Positions 44,471 to 56,613 of a stretch of DNA of 64,000 nucleotides are shown in pieces. The DNA lies in assembly GCA_037176845.1 (NCBI GenBank), contig JAYKXP010000095.1:124001-188000 (forward strand), written 5' to 3'. How positions within the stretch are numbered: position 1 is the first letter of the stretch; every line of letters begins with the position of its first letter. Source of the stretch: Paramarasmius palmivorus (taxonomy: Eukaryota; Basidiomycota; Agaricomycetes; Agaricales; Marasmiaceae). A program made the position numbers and the translations under genes. Under the pieces are notes generated by a model that searched no databases, was not told the origin of the DNA, and saw only the letters and a list, made by a program, of their open reading frames with translations.

Positions 44471-44887
44471 TGTTGAGATTATAGTAACGCCCGTAGTAGT
44501 CACTAGACTCCGAGGATGTAACTTATCTCCTATCCTGATATTAATGATTAATTAATATAGCTGCTCCGTAGTGTACAACTCATGTAGAACACTCGTAGAT
44601 ATAATCGCTATTGGTAGCAGTAATATAGTACATGCAATATGGGCATGTTGAACTCCACAACATGCTGTTTACTTGTGGTATAGTCGTGTATATTCGATCT
44701 TACCACTCTTCTACTCTATGTCTTACTTTATGCGTACATAGTTGTATTTCCAGTATATAAACTGTAGTAGATACGCTCTGTGGACAATAAGACTTTCTGT
44801 CTATTCTCTGTGCTCTCTACCTCGTTAACTCTTCTCCACTTGGTAAGTGGTCGTCACCTCACTCACTACGCTGTTCCTGTTTCAACA
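44471..44887 (+). repeat. Copia 3' LTR
   Basis: 417 bases, two differences from the 5' LTR. Followed by CATAC, the target duplication. Confidence 0.95.
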
Positions 44888-45128
44888 CATACCTGGAAGA
44901 ATTAAGTTGGAATCAAGCATCGCTACCATTGTATCCAGCGCCTGTGACGCCAGATCCATTCTCTGCTGTTTCACTAGGGGGATATTTGGTCTCTAACTCA
45001 GTCACCCATCAGAAATAGCGTAGATGAAGTACCATATAACCACGCACCTTCCATGCAGGGTCAGGAGCAAGTTGTGCAAACACGAGAGTGGTCCAGACGA
45101 GTAGGATGAAAGGGAAACCGAAAAACAT
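44888..45128 (-). pseudogene. GH76-like copy A, N-terminal segment
   Basis: Start Met at 45128, chosen because MFFGFPFILLVWTTLVFAQL aligns with the signal peptides MLFSFLLISLAVNILVQAQL of copy B and MFSGFLLLLLFITSLGHAQL of copy C. It continues APDPAWK, an intron starting GTGCGT, and exon 2, QQRMDLASQALDTMVAMLDS, NLILPG, matching RQERIDIAAQALDTTIAMLDS. The exon ends at GTATG, which is both the intron donor and the copia target duplication. The rest of the gene is at 19560-20194 and 3493-5032. Confidence 0.65.
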
Positions 45129-48100
45129 GATCGAGGTGGGCATGCTTGATTCTGTTGCATTATAAAAGGACTCGGAAATCAAACCATCACCAAACAATTG
45201 ATTTAGTGATGCAAGTATTTACTTTACTGCCACAACTCGCCCGCTCCCGTCCATACCTTGCACTGGCATGTTCGTGACTTGAACTTGTCTGACGAGAATG
45301 TTGACAATGTCGATTCGAAAACAACTCCTCACTAGTACCCAGTAAAATTGAAAATTTCGCCTCCTCTTTACCAGTATTAGTCAATGTTCACGGTATCCAT
45401 ACGGGAGTGAGCTTGTGGATGGCAGTGTCTTGAGTAACAATTGTTACTCTCGGGACGGGTCTCATACGTGATTATTACTGACAAACAGACGCAGGTAACT
45501 TAGAGCAGCGTAAGTTGTATAGGATATGGACAGGATAGACACAAGAACGTGCTGTTCCTAATACCATCTCCCTTACCCAATGAATATCTCCAGGATCCAG
45601 GATCCTTGTGCTGTACGCTATGCTACGTCCGTCTTGATTCCCTCAAAGACTGATTGTTGCATCAACAGGGTGTCCTCAAGGGGTCAAGAGTGATCAAAGT
45701 GACCGTGAAACACCAAGAAAGTCACGAAACCTGCAACTAGAGAAAAATAGATATCGAGAGTAAGATATGAAGATCGTTCGAAGGAAACCCTTCCAATGAC
45801 CCTTAAACTTCTGTCTTGCACATTTGGTCATGGACAACTTCTATGATTTGGCGACATTTTCCTGGTAAATACTAATGACGTCTTTCCTTAGAGATATCAA
45901 TTTCACACATTTGTCTGATGGTCGCGTAGGAGCCTCCGATAAGTTTCGAGCGATGTAACGATCTCCAGAAATGTCACTGTGTGTTATACAATATTGATTC
46001 CCTACCATCCAACGACGCATTCTATTTAGACAAGGCGGCTGGGATCCGCTAAAAATGGGTTAGCAACCAGAACTGAATGAAAAAAGCAAAGTAGATAAAC
46101 CCCCCATGGCCGAAGCTCTACGCGTTCAACCACTAGGCGTTCGTTCCCCTGCAGTCTCTACTCTACCCATCCCACTTGTCCCTGACCTTTTACATCTCGA
46201 CACTCCCCCTGATCTGTGCGCTGGCGGTTGGGTGTGATGTATATCACACCAACGTGTAAAGCTCGTGATCGATCACGTTGGAGGCCATTTCACTAGCGGT
46301 GTTGATGGGGAGCAATGCTAGTAGCTGTTAGTGAGGTCGTTGTATGGTTGAAGCTTCCAGGAGCTCAAGGACTCGTGAGTTTTGGACATAAGATTTGCAA
46401 GTGCGTTTCGGTCTATCACAAGAAGGGTTAGCACGACCGACAAGACGAAACGGACTATAACGCCTGGAGCATTTCCATTGAAGTGGGCCGAATCCAGGAT
46501 CGATAGTGTCGTATTCGATAACTTCCAGCATCGGACATCTCTTCTCCAACACGTAGATCCATATATGGCATTCTGCATATTTCGCTGAGAGTGCGTTAGA
46601 AACCAGAACGAGTCAGGAAGGATGGTAGACGTACGTTTGGAGTTTCCTAAGTCTGATCCGGTTCCTATCTCTCTCGATATTGAATCCCGGCCCAGACCAC
46701 ACGCCTTCCATCCACTGCCCGCTTGGGTCACGGTAAATTCAAGTCAAGGTCAAGGTCTACTCAGGTCTACTTATTGACTCGAATTGTACTTGAATGTACT
46801 CAAATGTACTCAAGTGTGCCCAAGCGTACTAACGTTGTCAATAGCTAATTTCTGACGTTCCGAAACTTGGCTGAGCATTCCCTGCACCATAGTCGCGTCC
46901 GTTGTCGAGCATGATATTCGATTGGTCCACCGAGCAGATTTTGTCCTCACCAGTATCCCACCTATATACAGGGTTTTGACGTCACAACTGACTGAAATGT
47001 ATCTACCATCCATTCAACATGTTTCATGTCCCAAACGCAACATTCCGTGCAAAATCTCAACACCAGTTCCTACTTGCCCACGTTTATGAAATAGACTGAC
47101 TTTCAAGAAAACAAGACTGCACCTTCAGGATCGCTCATATAAGGTCACAGGACTAGCAGACATACCTTCTGACCCAGAGGTAAACATATTTAACACCACC
47201 GAGGTCCCGCTATCACAGTGCGAAGGACATTTTTCCAGAATATTTTAGACGTGATAAATCCGGTTCATCGAAACCACCAATATGCGGCTATCATTAGGTT
47301 GTGTGCACTCCATATTTGAGCTATCAGTTCAGAAGAATTGTACTTTGGGTCTAATTAAGTTTATTGAGAGGAAAGTAGCTTAAGAGATGACAGTTCGACG
47401 ATGGGAGTGAAAGATAAGCCGCTTGAACACAATTTGCGTCATCAAGTGCACTTGGAGTGACAACGTGGCTCAAGCGCTCATTAATTATTGACGGCATCAA
47501 ATGCTGGTACATGCTTCAACCTCGACCATGACAACGAGTATGTATACTTTGTTATCAATTGACTGTAGATCTCACAACACACCCAGGCGATCTGACTTTA
47601 GATGGAGGTAAGCCTTACTCGACATTACTTGAATGTACTCAAATGTACTTGAATAAGAGTTGTTTGAGTTTGCGGGTGCGGGTGCGTTTTGGTATGACAC
47701 ACCTGGAACATTGTTTTGTGTCTCCTTGGCATTTTCGAGTGTATCCCACAGACCAGCTACGAGGATAATGGTTAGCGTTGAGGAAGGGCAAGGGGGCATT
47801 TGGATGGGATGGAGTCTCCTCTGGATATGAACGTGTATGGAGCTCATCATCGATGACGTCGCAGGGCAAAGGGTTGCATAGGAAGAAGGGATTGCCCTGA
47901 TGAATCAATATAGAGGAAAGAACCAGTCGATTGACCAACGCCAACGGTTGGCACACTAGGCGGAGGAATTCGGAGAAGCTAACGAAGTGAAGACGTACGT
48001 AGAGTCATCATGGGTGCACGTGCGAGAAACGGGGTCTTGATATGGGACGGGACGGTTGGTTTCGCATGTGGTCAACGAACGGATTAATACCTACGTATAT

Positions 48101-48567
48101 TCAGACTCTATTTACTGAAAATAAGGCCTCATTTGGTGATTATGACGTCATGTGATATTGGTCCGTCCAGGAAATTTGCCGCAGTAACTATGTATTCGAT
48201 ATGAGCGAGCGATATGCCCGGATAGATAGAGCTTTGGTTCAGCTGAATGTGCGATGTTACATGGATTGATGGTAGCGGCGTCATGCTAAGAAAATCAGGC
48301 CATGTGGCTGACTTTCTCGGATGAAATGCATCGAAGATATGATTGGCAGTGGCAATCCAATGTGGTTTAATCTGAGTTTAGGTAGCGCATGTTTGATATG
48401 TATTGCTTAAACTGGACCCACGCTTTCCATGATTGTACAAATGAAACTTCGCTTTATAATTTTGAAATAGATAACAGTGACTAAAGCACCGAGTTAGCGA
48501 CCACTTTCAGAGTTCAAGAGAAAAACCTCACACTTATCAAGATATTCCCCGTCAAATGCGCTCGAGA
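45129..48567. other. Long gene-poor stretch with decayed fragments
   Basis: No complete gene supported. An exon-like minus-strand piece at about 46630-46732 reads DPSGQWMEGVWSGPGFNIE, RDRNRIRLRKLQT and resembles a piece at 57240-57330. Two short stretches share a TGTACTCAAATGTAC-containing repeat (46786-46808 and 47627-47649). A segment around 47840-47870 (ATCGATGACGTCGCAGGGCA) resembles 51908-51945. These look like remnants of duplicated or mobile sequence. Confidence 0.4.
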
Positions 48568-50922
48568 TCATAGTGCATCGTCGTAGGGAGGTGGTAGTCG
48601 TCGAGTTGAAACACTTGGTCTCCATCCACTGTCCCGTTCTTGTCCAACCCTAGTCACTTCTGCTACTACGAGCTCCCGCTGCCCTAGCATTGCTATCAAC
48701 ACTTGCTAATTTCATTGATCTATCTACGTGTGACGACTTACCACTTTGGTCCTCCCCATTGTAAACTGAAGCGAGTTGGGCAGGGCTCGAGTGTCGTCTT
48801 TCCATCCTTTCACCGGGTCTGCTGACCCCGATGCCACCTTGACCTTTGACCTGCCGAGATCTCAGTAGATCCTTTTGTTGAGCGTCTTGAATCCGTAAAT
48901 TGAATGGTTCTATTTCAGGTAATCTCTGTGCGGCATGCTTCTTTCGATAGTACCGAAATGCAGATACGCTTGCAGTAGTGACCAGCGTGATCAAAGTAAT
49001 GGCCCCAACAACGCTTCCTACAATTGTCGTAACAGCTACCTTCTTCTTTTCTCCTCCAGGACTTGTAGGCAACATGGGAATCGGTTCCGTATCAGTGTTA
49101 TTGGATGGCGAGACTTCGGGCATCCCAATTCCTGCGAGTAATGTGGAGATCACAGAGAGGCGCTGAGTGATATGGAGAGGACCAGAATGAGTACTGTTCC
49201 AATTTTTATAGAATGTGTTATTGGAGGTCAAGTTGCTGTGCAGTATATTATACTTTGGATAACACGTCAGATGTTGGAAAGTCACGGTGGATCAGAGACC
49301 AACCTGATCAGAGATGTACGCCCGAAGGTAGAGATGCATGTCGTTGTAGGAGGTAAGGCGCTGATATACAAATAAGAGACTCAAGATATGTTCCCCGTAG
49401 CTGCCGTGCCCTGCGTACTTCTGTTAGGTTGCTTACACACTAGTGGTGGACGGTTACCTACTTGGTCTCAAGGAGTTCCCCGTGGGGTAAAATACCTCCA
49501 TATCTTTTTCGAGGATGAAACTTTCTAGTACAGCTTGGTGGATTCGTTCTCTTAGCCTGAGAGACTCATCAGCTCGTCAGTCATGGTTGTAGTGAAACTG
49601 GCCTGCCTTCCCACATCAAATATATCCCTCACTTGGGAATAAAGGGTTACTCCGTCGAGGTATACTGAGTCTGTTCGCGAAGATATTTCACTCATGATGG
49701 CGAAAAATTCGCAGTTACGGTTCCAGCGTACGCTAGAAACCTTCTTGAGCAGTTGTATGCTCCTGTCGACAAGTTCTGCAGCAAACGGTTGAAAATACCC
49801 CTGATATTCCAGCGCATTATACCTGGAGCTCGTTTCAGCATCAGCGGCTAAGCGGACATTAAACGGAACTCATACTTGAGCCACAGCCTGTAGGAGCTGT
49901 CAGTATTCTTATGATTGACAGAAACGGAGAGGCATTACACATTCGTATAGAAAGTAATGGAAGGTTGCTCGGGATGTTGCAGAGTCCCGTTCTTGTTGAA
50001 TGGAAAAAGGTCAGATTCAAGCACAAGATAGGGGCAATCAAAACTCGCTCTAGAAAAATCATCCAGAATGGCCCCCAGACAAGACCGTTCCAATAACCCT
50101 GGTGATCGTTACCTCGATAGTTAGGTAGGGACAAATCTCGAAACTCACGATCAATACATTGAGAGCTCAAACCGAGAAGTTCAGGCTTAGAGTCATTTTG
50201 AAACATCCGTTTCTGAATCGCCTCCACAACCCTGAGCTCTGGTATGTGAACGGTCTCGCCGTAGGTGATGTGCGCCTGCAAAGCTGCAATTCCAAACAAA
50301 CTGTTGACCTTTAGCTGACACGTCGCTTTTAACTATGTGGCTTTAAGCTTACAGTATGTAATTTGCCTGTCGAGATTATCAGTACTTGAGAATTGCGATG
50401 TAAGTTCGGTGTGGCATCTTACATCGAACGTCTCACTGTGACAGATCAAAGCAATTCGAACAACAAAGATGTACAATTGGTGCTTACTCGGTGTCTGTAA
50501 CATTTCCCCGCCCTAGAGGACCTCTCATGTCAAGGTACCTGTCAACGGCCTGTCTGTATTTGGTTTGGTTTGATAGCGCATCGAAAGTTATGAGTTGCGT
50601 GAATAGCTTTGCTGTGTTTGCAAGAGGAAAGTCTTCTCCGCCTTTGAAGTCAGTGAGCAAGACGGTTCAGACAAGACCATTCTTTATTTACCTGGCAAAG
50701 TTAAGTTGGCGTCAAGTAAGGTTATCGCCACATCCAACGCCTGAGCAACAATATCGATTCTCTCCTGTCTCGGAATGGTCATGTAGGGTTTCTAATCAAT
50801 TATACGTCAGCAGGTCATCGAAACCACCAGACTGTACATACCGTCCAGCTGGATTTGGGTGTGAGTTGTGCATGTCCCAAACTTGTAATGAAGAGGAGGA
50901 GCAGAAGGAAGCCGGAAAACAT
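48568..50922 (-). CDS. GH76-like membrane-anchored enzyme, copy C
   Basis: Start at 50922: signal peptide MFSGFLLLLLFITSLGHAQ, then LTPKSSWT. Exon 2 holds RQERIDIVAQALDVAITLLDA; next FPLANTAKLFTQLITFDALSNQTKYRQAVDRYL, read across 50520-50640. Downstream exons include LFGIAALQAHITYGE and LSSQCIDREF. Toward the C-terminus: RLSVISTLLAGIGMPE, a linker, TIVGSVVGAITLITLV as the single membrane helix, a basic stop-transfer stretch (YYRKKHAAQR), and a cytosolic tail. After an intron near 48655-48720 and a short exon, the tail ends ERDSGWRPSVSTRRLPPPYDDAL with stop 48568-48570. GH76 enzymes process alpha-1,6-mannan at the wall. Overall order matches copies A and B. Exon edges in the middle are not fully resolved and small lesions cannot be ruled out. 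Confidence 0.6.
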
Positions 50923-52971
50923 GCCTGACTCGGAACGATTAGTTTCTCCACGATTACAGCTACTTTATAGCATTCCGATGGAGTATCGCGCCCGGTGCCA
51001 TCGCAATAATTAGACCGGACAGTCAAGACAGGCTGTCATCAAAATGCATCAGTTGCCAATCATTGTGCAGGTCATCTGTGGCAGGTGAGCACTATCCCAA
51101 TCGCATCAAACAAGTTCGCTAATTTGGAGGCAGGTTCCGTAGCCAATGGACGAAGCAACGATGCATAGTGGGATTTTCAAGCTCTCTGAGAAACGTTTCT
51201 TATCAAGGTCTCGAGTGTACTACTTGTGGCGAAAGCATAAGCTAGAGAATAACATCAGGAGGCCGAAATGCTGGGAATGAATGAATATGAAGTGAGGGGT
51301 AAGCACACGACATGTACCTCGTACTATGTATCACAGGGTTTGACGCATCTCATTCACTCACGGCCGCGGGTTGCAACTGGTCATTGATCATCAACCGGTT
51401 AGAGGCACACGACATTCCATCCCTACCACCGACATCAACTATCTGTCAGATTCTGACCTTTTTCCGCGTATCGAACAGCATCTATCCGGCGCGCCGACGT
51501 AGAAGGCTGCGCTGTAAGATGTGACATAGGAGAAGTGAGCTCAAAGAAGCTATGGAAAGAGATGTACCAACCTTGGAGAATCAGTGCTGAAGATGTTCCA
51601 TTTGAGATGGATGGTGAATGAAAGGGAGAGGACGTGGCGGGAGAGGTAGATACAATCCGAGCGAAGTGGGAAGGGTTTCCTGAACACCAACCTGACCCAC
51701 TCGTTCTCTAGGTACCACATTCGCGTATCTACACGCTGTTCCTGTCTCTCTATGTGCAATCCGTACATCCTCCCAAACCGGTTTCTCCTTTGCCCTCTCG
51801 ACCGTTGAATCGTCCCCACAACCTAACCAACGACCACAATTGTCTCCGTCGCTTCTCCATGGCCGGCTGAGAGGATGATCGGCAAACTCAGATCGTAAGT
51901 GCGAGCTTTGTCATCGATGACGTTTCAGGGCAAAGGGCTGTCATCGTCGGCGTTTGTGGGGAACAACGATGGGGGTACGAACAAGGTATGAAATTCAAGG
52001 CGTGTTTTCTGGCTTGCGAGTCAATGAAGAGTGAAAGAAAGAAAGGGAAAGACGGTCAACATACCGAGGAGGGGCAGTCGGAAATGGACATCGTCTAACT
52101 AGCTGACAGGTCACGACGGTGCTGCGTTTTCGGAAGAGCATTGCGGTGAACTGCACGAAAATTAGCGCGACAAAACCAAAAAGAACCAGGACTTACTCTG
52201 AGCACCAGAGGGATTGAAGCGAGATTACATAGTCAAGAATCTAGGGCCTACCCCTTCCCTAATCCTCATCAACGCTCGTAGCTACTTGAACTGCTGAGAG
52301 CATGGTTGGCGGTGTGTCCGAATATAGTCAACGCGAAGATGATCAAGTTGCAGGATAAAGGGTTATAGGCGGAGTAACGAGGGGAATGCGAGGGATGTGT
52401 AGAGCTTCTTAGGGATCGAGGGAGCGGTCGATATGGATGAAAGAACCCAAGAGAGCGTTGGCTCTACCTAGAGCGGCATGAGGATGAGAGTGATACAGGT
52501 TGCGTGTGACATACCCAGAGTCCCCTGGACCAACGAAGAAAACGATCTATAGCGCTCGAAGATGTCGAATTGAAGGAGTCGCATTATGATTGAGCTTTGG
52601 CTCGCCGTTGTTGTGGTGGTGACAGCGAAAGACTTTCTAATTCACGTGCCCGGGTCTGTGTTCGGACCGGCATCATCGGCTCCGGAGATAAGATTGTGAT
52701 AAGCGAGCGCAAACCGAGTAATAACGTTTCTCCCACCAAGTACCATGTCCTTACGAACCACGTCCCAATCTTCCAATCTTCCAACCTTCCAATCTGTTAG
52801 TTGACATGAACATGTTTGTGCACAGGACATCAGAGCAACCTGAGCTGAGAAGTACCATTCGGCCCTATTTAGGACCGGTGCCGTCGCCGAAATTCCGCGA
52901 TCCCAAAAATTTTCATTTTCAATTCCGCTCCTCCTTGGTTCCTCCACTATCGTCGTCGCTGCTCCCCCATT
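50923..52971. other. Intergenic stretch, nothing supported
   Basis: No ORF with a recognisable domain. Contains AATCTTCC-type short repeats at about 52768-52797 and a segment near 51908-51945 similar to 47840-47870. It should include the promoters of copy C (to the left) and the BTB-like gene (to the right). Confidence 0.45.
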
Positions 52972-54064
52972 ATGTCGGACGAAATCGATCTCATCAGGAT
53001 TTCCGCTTCTTGCCCAGGTGAGCATTGTCCTAATCTCTCAGAAGCCATTCCATTAACCATATATCTGGCCTGTTCAGTCCCGACCTGTAGCCTCTTGGCA
53101 GACTTTGTTGTTTTCGGACAAGAGGGTGCTGATATTTTCCATTACGGCGCGCACACTCGTGAGATGGGCGCTTTCAACCTCAACATGCGTCATTGCCTAG
53201 AACCTACTCGCGACGATCCAGGGGCTGACGATGAACCCAAGCCACTGCCGAAGTGCGAGCCACTCGGTATGGGAGAAATATCCAGAAAGGCCGTTCAACT
53301 ATTCCTCCAATTATGCCATAATCTTCACCCGAAGGACGAACCCGACCTGTTGAGCCCGGAATTCGGTCTGGAAACTCTCCTCCAAGTAGCAGATAGAGCT
53401 GATTATTGGGGAAACTATCGTGCGGTGAAAGAGTGTACAAAGGCTATACAGCGCGTGTCCCGTTCATTTTCACTTAGCAATTCGCTAAATCGAGATTCCA
53501 TACCAGTGATATCGCACTACAATCTCCCGAAAACGCCATCCGAGTGTTGATATGGGACTATCGACACGGTTATCACAACGCCGCAGAGCACCCGTTTGAC
53601 TCCAATACTATCAATGAAATCGCACATTTCGCCACATCTTCGAGAGCACTCTCCTTCGACGAAGAACATGAAGCCGATAGAACTCTTCCCGGATTCTCTC
53701 ATAGCTATGTCCGTGGTATTCTTTCTCAGTCAATTCACCGTAGTGACTGATATGATCGCAGAGTCGTTTCAGAGATGAATGGTGGAATGCAATGCGGAAA
53801 TACCAAGAACATCTCGAACCGCAGACTTCTCTTAACAAAAAGGACAGCAAGTGGAAGGACTGTTTCGGTTTCATCCTTAGGTATCTTGACTATCCAACGC
53901 TCTATGATGTGGAGCGGGCAGCTATTATCACCAGCAAGCGACTAGGAACAACCCTGAAGACTTTCGAAGGAGAGGCGGCGGAAATCGTGCGGAACTTACC
54001 GAAGTGGCGAGATATATGTCAAAGGCAGAAGATGTCGATGCAGGGAAGTCCAGGTCATGTTTGA
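52972..54064 (+). CDS. BTB/POZ-like domain protein
   Basis: Start at ATG 52972 (MSDEIDLIRISASCP), intron 1 ending near 53075, then LLADFVVFGQEGADIFHYG, a Pro/Asp-rich insert, GEISRKAVQLFLQLCHNL and LLQVADRADYWGNYRAVKECTKAIQ. After a second intron ending ACCAG: DIALQSPENAIRVLIWDY, RHGYHNAAEHPF. After a third intron: SRFRDEWWNAMRKYQEHL and CFGFILRYLDYP, ending RQKMSMQGSPGHV. The order (strand and helix pairs, then a helix with ADKADYW-like sequence, then a helical C-terminal half) fits the BTB-type proteins expanded in mushroom genomes, many of which serve as adaptors or have unknown roles. Domain similarity is moderate, so this is a fold-level guess. Confidence 0.55.
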
Positions 54065-54370
54065 TATGGCAGATCCTCATCATTTATCTTACATGCTACC
54101 TTTAATGTATCTCACAAATCAATGGTACTACTCTCACTATCTCGATTCTCGATACGCAACTAACAACGTACATGGGTCCTATACCAGTTGAAGTTGATGC
54201 GGTCCCTCAAGGTGTCCTCAACAGTACGGATATTACTCTACGACAAACAGATTACCATATTTCACAACCTGCCCTGTTATTTTCACATTACACCGTCTCT
54301 CGATATCCTATCCATTAAGTGCGATACGCAGAAACTAGAATACTGTAACGAACGTAGCTATTGAATAAGA

Positions 54371-56613
54371 CTATACCGCTTCCGCATATGTGGGAGGTAA
54401 TCGCCTAGATGAAGGATCCGGTCTCCAACCACTATCGTGGTCTCGTTCTTCCTCAGAGTAATCATCATCTATAAAACTCTTCACGCTCCGACTGACTGAG
54501 ATAATCAATGAGAACGCACCTTGACGTGTCACTCCCCCTGGACCTCCGTCCTTGACTTGCCAATGCGACGGTGCATTACTCTGATTGACCACCCGCTTTT
54601 CTGAAATTCGCAACATGAATGGGTCGGCTGGTGGTAACGGCTGAATAGACCGCGGTTTTCCATTGCGACGACGACGACGAATGGCAAGGATGATGCCTAA
54701 CGCCAAAAGTACGAGGAGGACGATCCCTCCAATAACTCCGCCAATAATACCTCCGACAGGAACGTTAGTACTTCCCCTTGTCAAGCTGCCATTATCCGAC
54801 GTCAATGCATCTGCCGGTGCCATACCAATCCCAGCCAACAGCGTGTAAGAGATGGACAAGCGTGTCTTCATATCCAATGATGATGACTCTGAGCTGTTCC
54901 AGCCCATATACGAGGGATCCGAGGTGATATTCCGGTGAAATTCATTATACTGCTCAAGCTCGTTAGATTAACTATCTCTCAATTGATCATGATGAGAAAC
55001 TCACCCGACTTGAAATGTAAGCCCCAATGTAAGCCTGCATATCACTGTAGGCGCCCAAGTTCTGGTGTGCCGTGTATAGACTGAAGAGTAGCTCTCCCAT
55101 ATTCAGCGGCGCTATGTTAAACACGGGCTTTCCAGAACCATCCTTGAGTTCATCCTTATCACCAGCAGCGTGCCAAGTATCAAGCACGTTGATTGCATCG
55201 ACAATTTGTTCCCTGAGTCTGTCATACATATTAACGTTCAGTAACTCCCAACACGAAAGCAAGCAAGTAACTATACTAACGCTGTCTCGTCGAACGAATT
55301 CTTCGCCGCTGATAAAGTCGTGTTTCCGTCGAGGTAGATAGGCTTGGCCACGCCTTCGCCGAGGCTTATCCGTGCACCACAATCGTCGCTACTCAATGAC
55401 TTGGTATCGAATGAAGAGAAAGGATCCTCCAAAACATTGGCAATTCCCTGAGTACGTTCGGCGAACAATGGTTTGAATGTGTCGTAGTATTGTTGTGCAC
55501 TGAACCTAAACACAGAATGAGGGTTACGACCGTGAGCCTGGTAATTCTATGGTAATGCATGCGACGTACTTGTGCCAAGAATCTCGCAATTTTAGTAGTT
55601 ATTCAGCGACAAACGCCCCCATAAACTTACGTGTTGGTATAAAATTCGATGCTCACGCTACTGGAGTTCGCGAGAAGTATTTGCTACAATATCACTTAGC
55701 CGAGGTAAGCGTGTCATATGAATGATCCACTTACCCCGTCCGGCCCAGGTTCTGATGCCCAGTTTGAATCACCGAGAATAGCATCCATTTGGGAATTGTT
55801 GCGGAAAACTATTGGATATGAGTAAAGTCCAAGCGCATTCAACATACTAGTGTAATCCACCTTCGAAACAGCCATTGGAAAATGATGGCGTCCCAATTGG
55901 TTTCCCTCCAGACGCTGATTTAGCCGTCCTTGATTGAAGGAAAAACTCAATGCCGCTCGGGATATCCTCAAGAACGCTTCCTTTGCCGTAGTACTTGATG
56001 GCTTGCTGAGCTGCTGTTCCATAGAGACTATATCCGAATCTTTGGTTCAGCAAACCCTGCTTCCAGACAAAGTAAACTTACAGCACATAGTTGGCTGAAG
56101 ATGTTTCGCTATATAGTATAAATCAGGACACAGTACTTTCGTTAAGTGAAGGATCGTGACTGACGTAGAAGCAGCGGTAAGGTTACCACCGCCACGGGTC
56201 CCCCGAAGATCAAAGTACTTTCTGACACGGTCCATGTACTTGGTTTGATTCGATAATCCATCAAACGCGGCAAGCTGTGCAAAGAGCCTGGCAGTGTCTG
56301 ATAGACTAGTCTTCGAGCCATCTTGCTCATGTGTTAGGGAAATACTCTCAGCAAAGACAGCAGATGTGCGCACTCTGAGACCCGAAAAGCATATTCGAAT
56401 CAAGCATAGCTATAGTTGTATCCAACGCCTGCGCTGCGATATCAATTCGTTCTTGTCTTGAAATGGTAATGTTTGATTCCTGGGCAGTCGAAATGAGTAT
56501 TGTAACGGTGGATTGATTAGGATACCACGCACAGTCCATCTTGAATCGGGGATGAGCTGTGCCTGCACTAGAATATTGACCGCGAGCGATATGAGGAGAA
56601 AGGAGAATAGCAT
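54371..56613 (-). CDS. GH76-like membrane-anchored enzyme, copy B
   Basis: Start at 56613 (signal peptide MLFSFLLISLAVNILVQAQ), chosen over an upstream Met because it aligns with copies A and C. Then IPDSRWT, RQERIDIAAQALDTTIAMLDS, DTARLFAQLAAFDGLSNQ, TKYMDRVRKYFDLRGTRGG, FGYSLYGTAAQQAIKYYG, MLNALGLYSYPIVFRNNSQ, RFSAQQYYDTFKPLF, YLDGNTTLSAAKNSFDE, INVLDTWHAAGDKDELKDG, LNMGELLFSLYTAHQNLG and MKTRLSISYTLLAGIGM. A Gly/Ile/Leu membrane helix (VGGIIGGVIGGIVLLVLLAL) is followed by RRRRR and a cytosolic tail ending RRLPPTYAEAV. Single-pass, mostly extracellular. RQERIDIAAQALDT is the GH76 N-terminal pattern; the catalytic Asp pair was not identified. About nine exons. Confidence 0.65.

Larger units (their letters stand above)
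20195..44887 (+). mobile_element. Ty1/copia LTR retrotransposon carrying two nested DNA transposons
   Basis: Two 417-base LTRs (TGTTGA...TCAACA) with two differences, flanked by CATAC on both sides (20190-20194, 44888-44892). Primer site GGTTATGGGCCC follows the 5' LTR and the purine tract AAAGCGAGGAGGAG precedes the 3' LTR. The span is 24.7 kb because a 3.0 kb palindromic element sits in the leader and a 15.4 kb KDZ transposon in gag; without them it is about 6.3 kb. One gag-pol frame runs from 24365 to 44442 across the KDZ insertion site, with a single TGA at 41860-41862. CATAC on this strand is GTATG on the GH76 strand, so it landed exactly on an intron donor. Confidence 0.95.

Noticed and set aside
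5033..44887. Classical RIP
   Set aside because: Changes are few and at CpG, not the heavy CpA-biased load of ascomycete RIP; methylation decay is simpler.
46318..46731. 137-codon minus-strand ORF as a gene
   Set aside because: The better-supported reading (DPSGQW... NRIR) is in another frame and ends at an intron-like donor; the ORF is probably a shadow.
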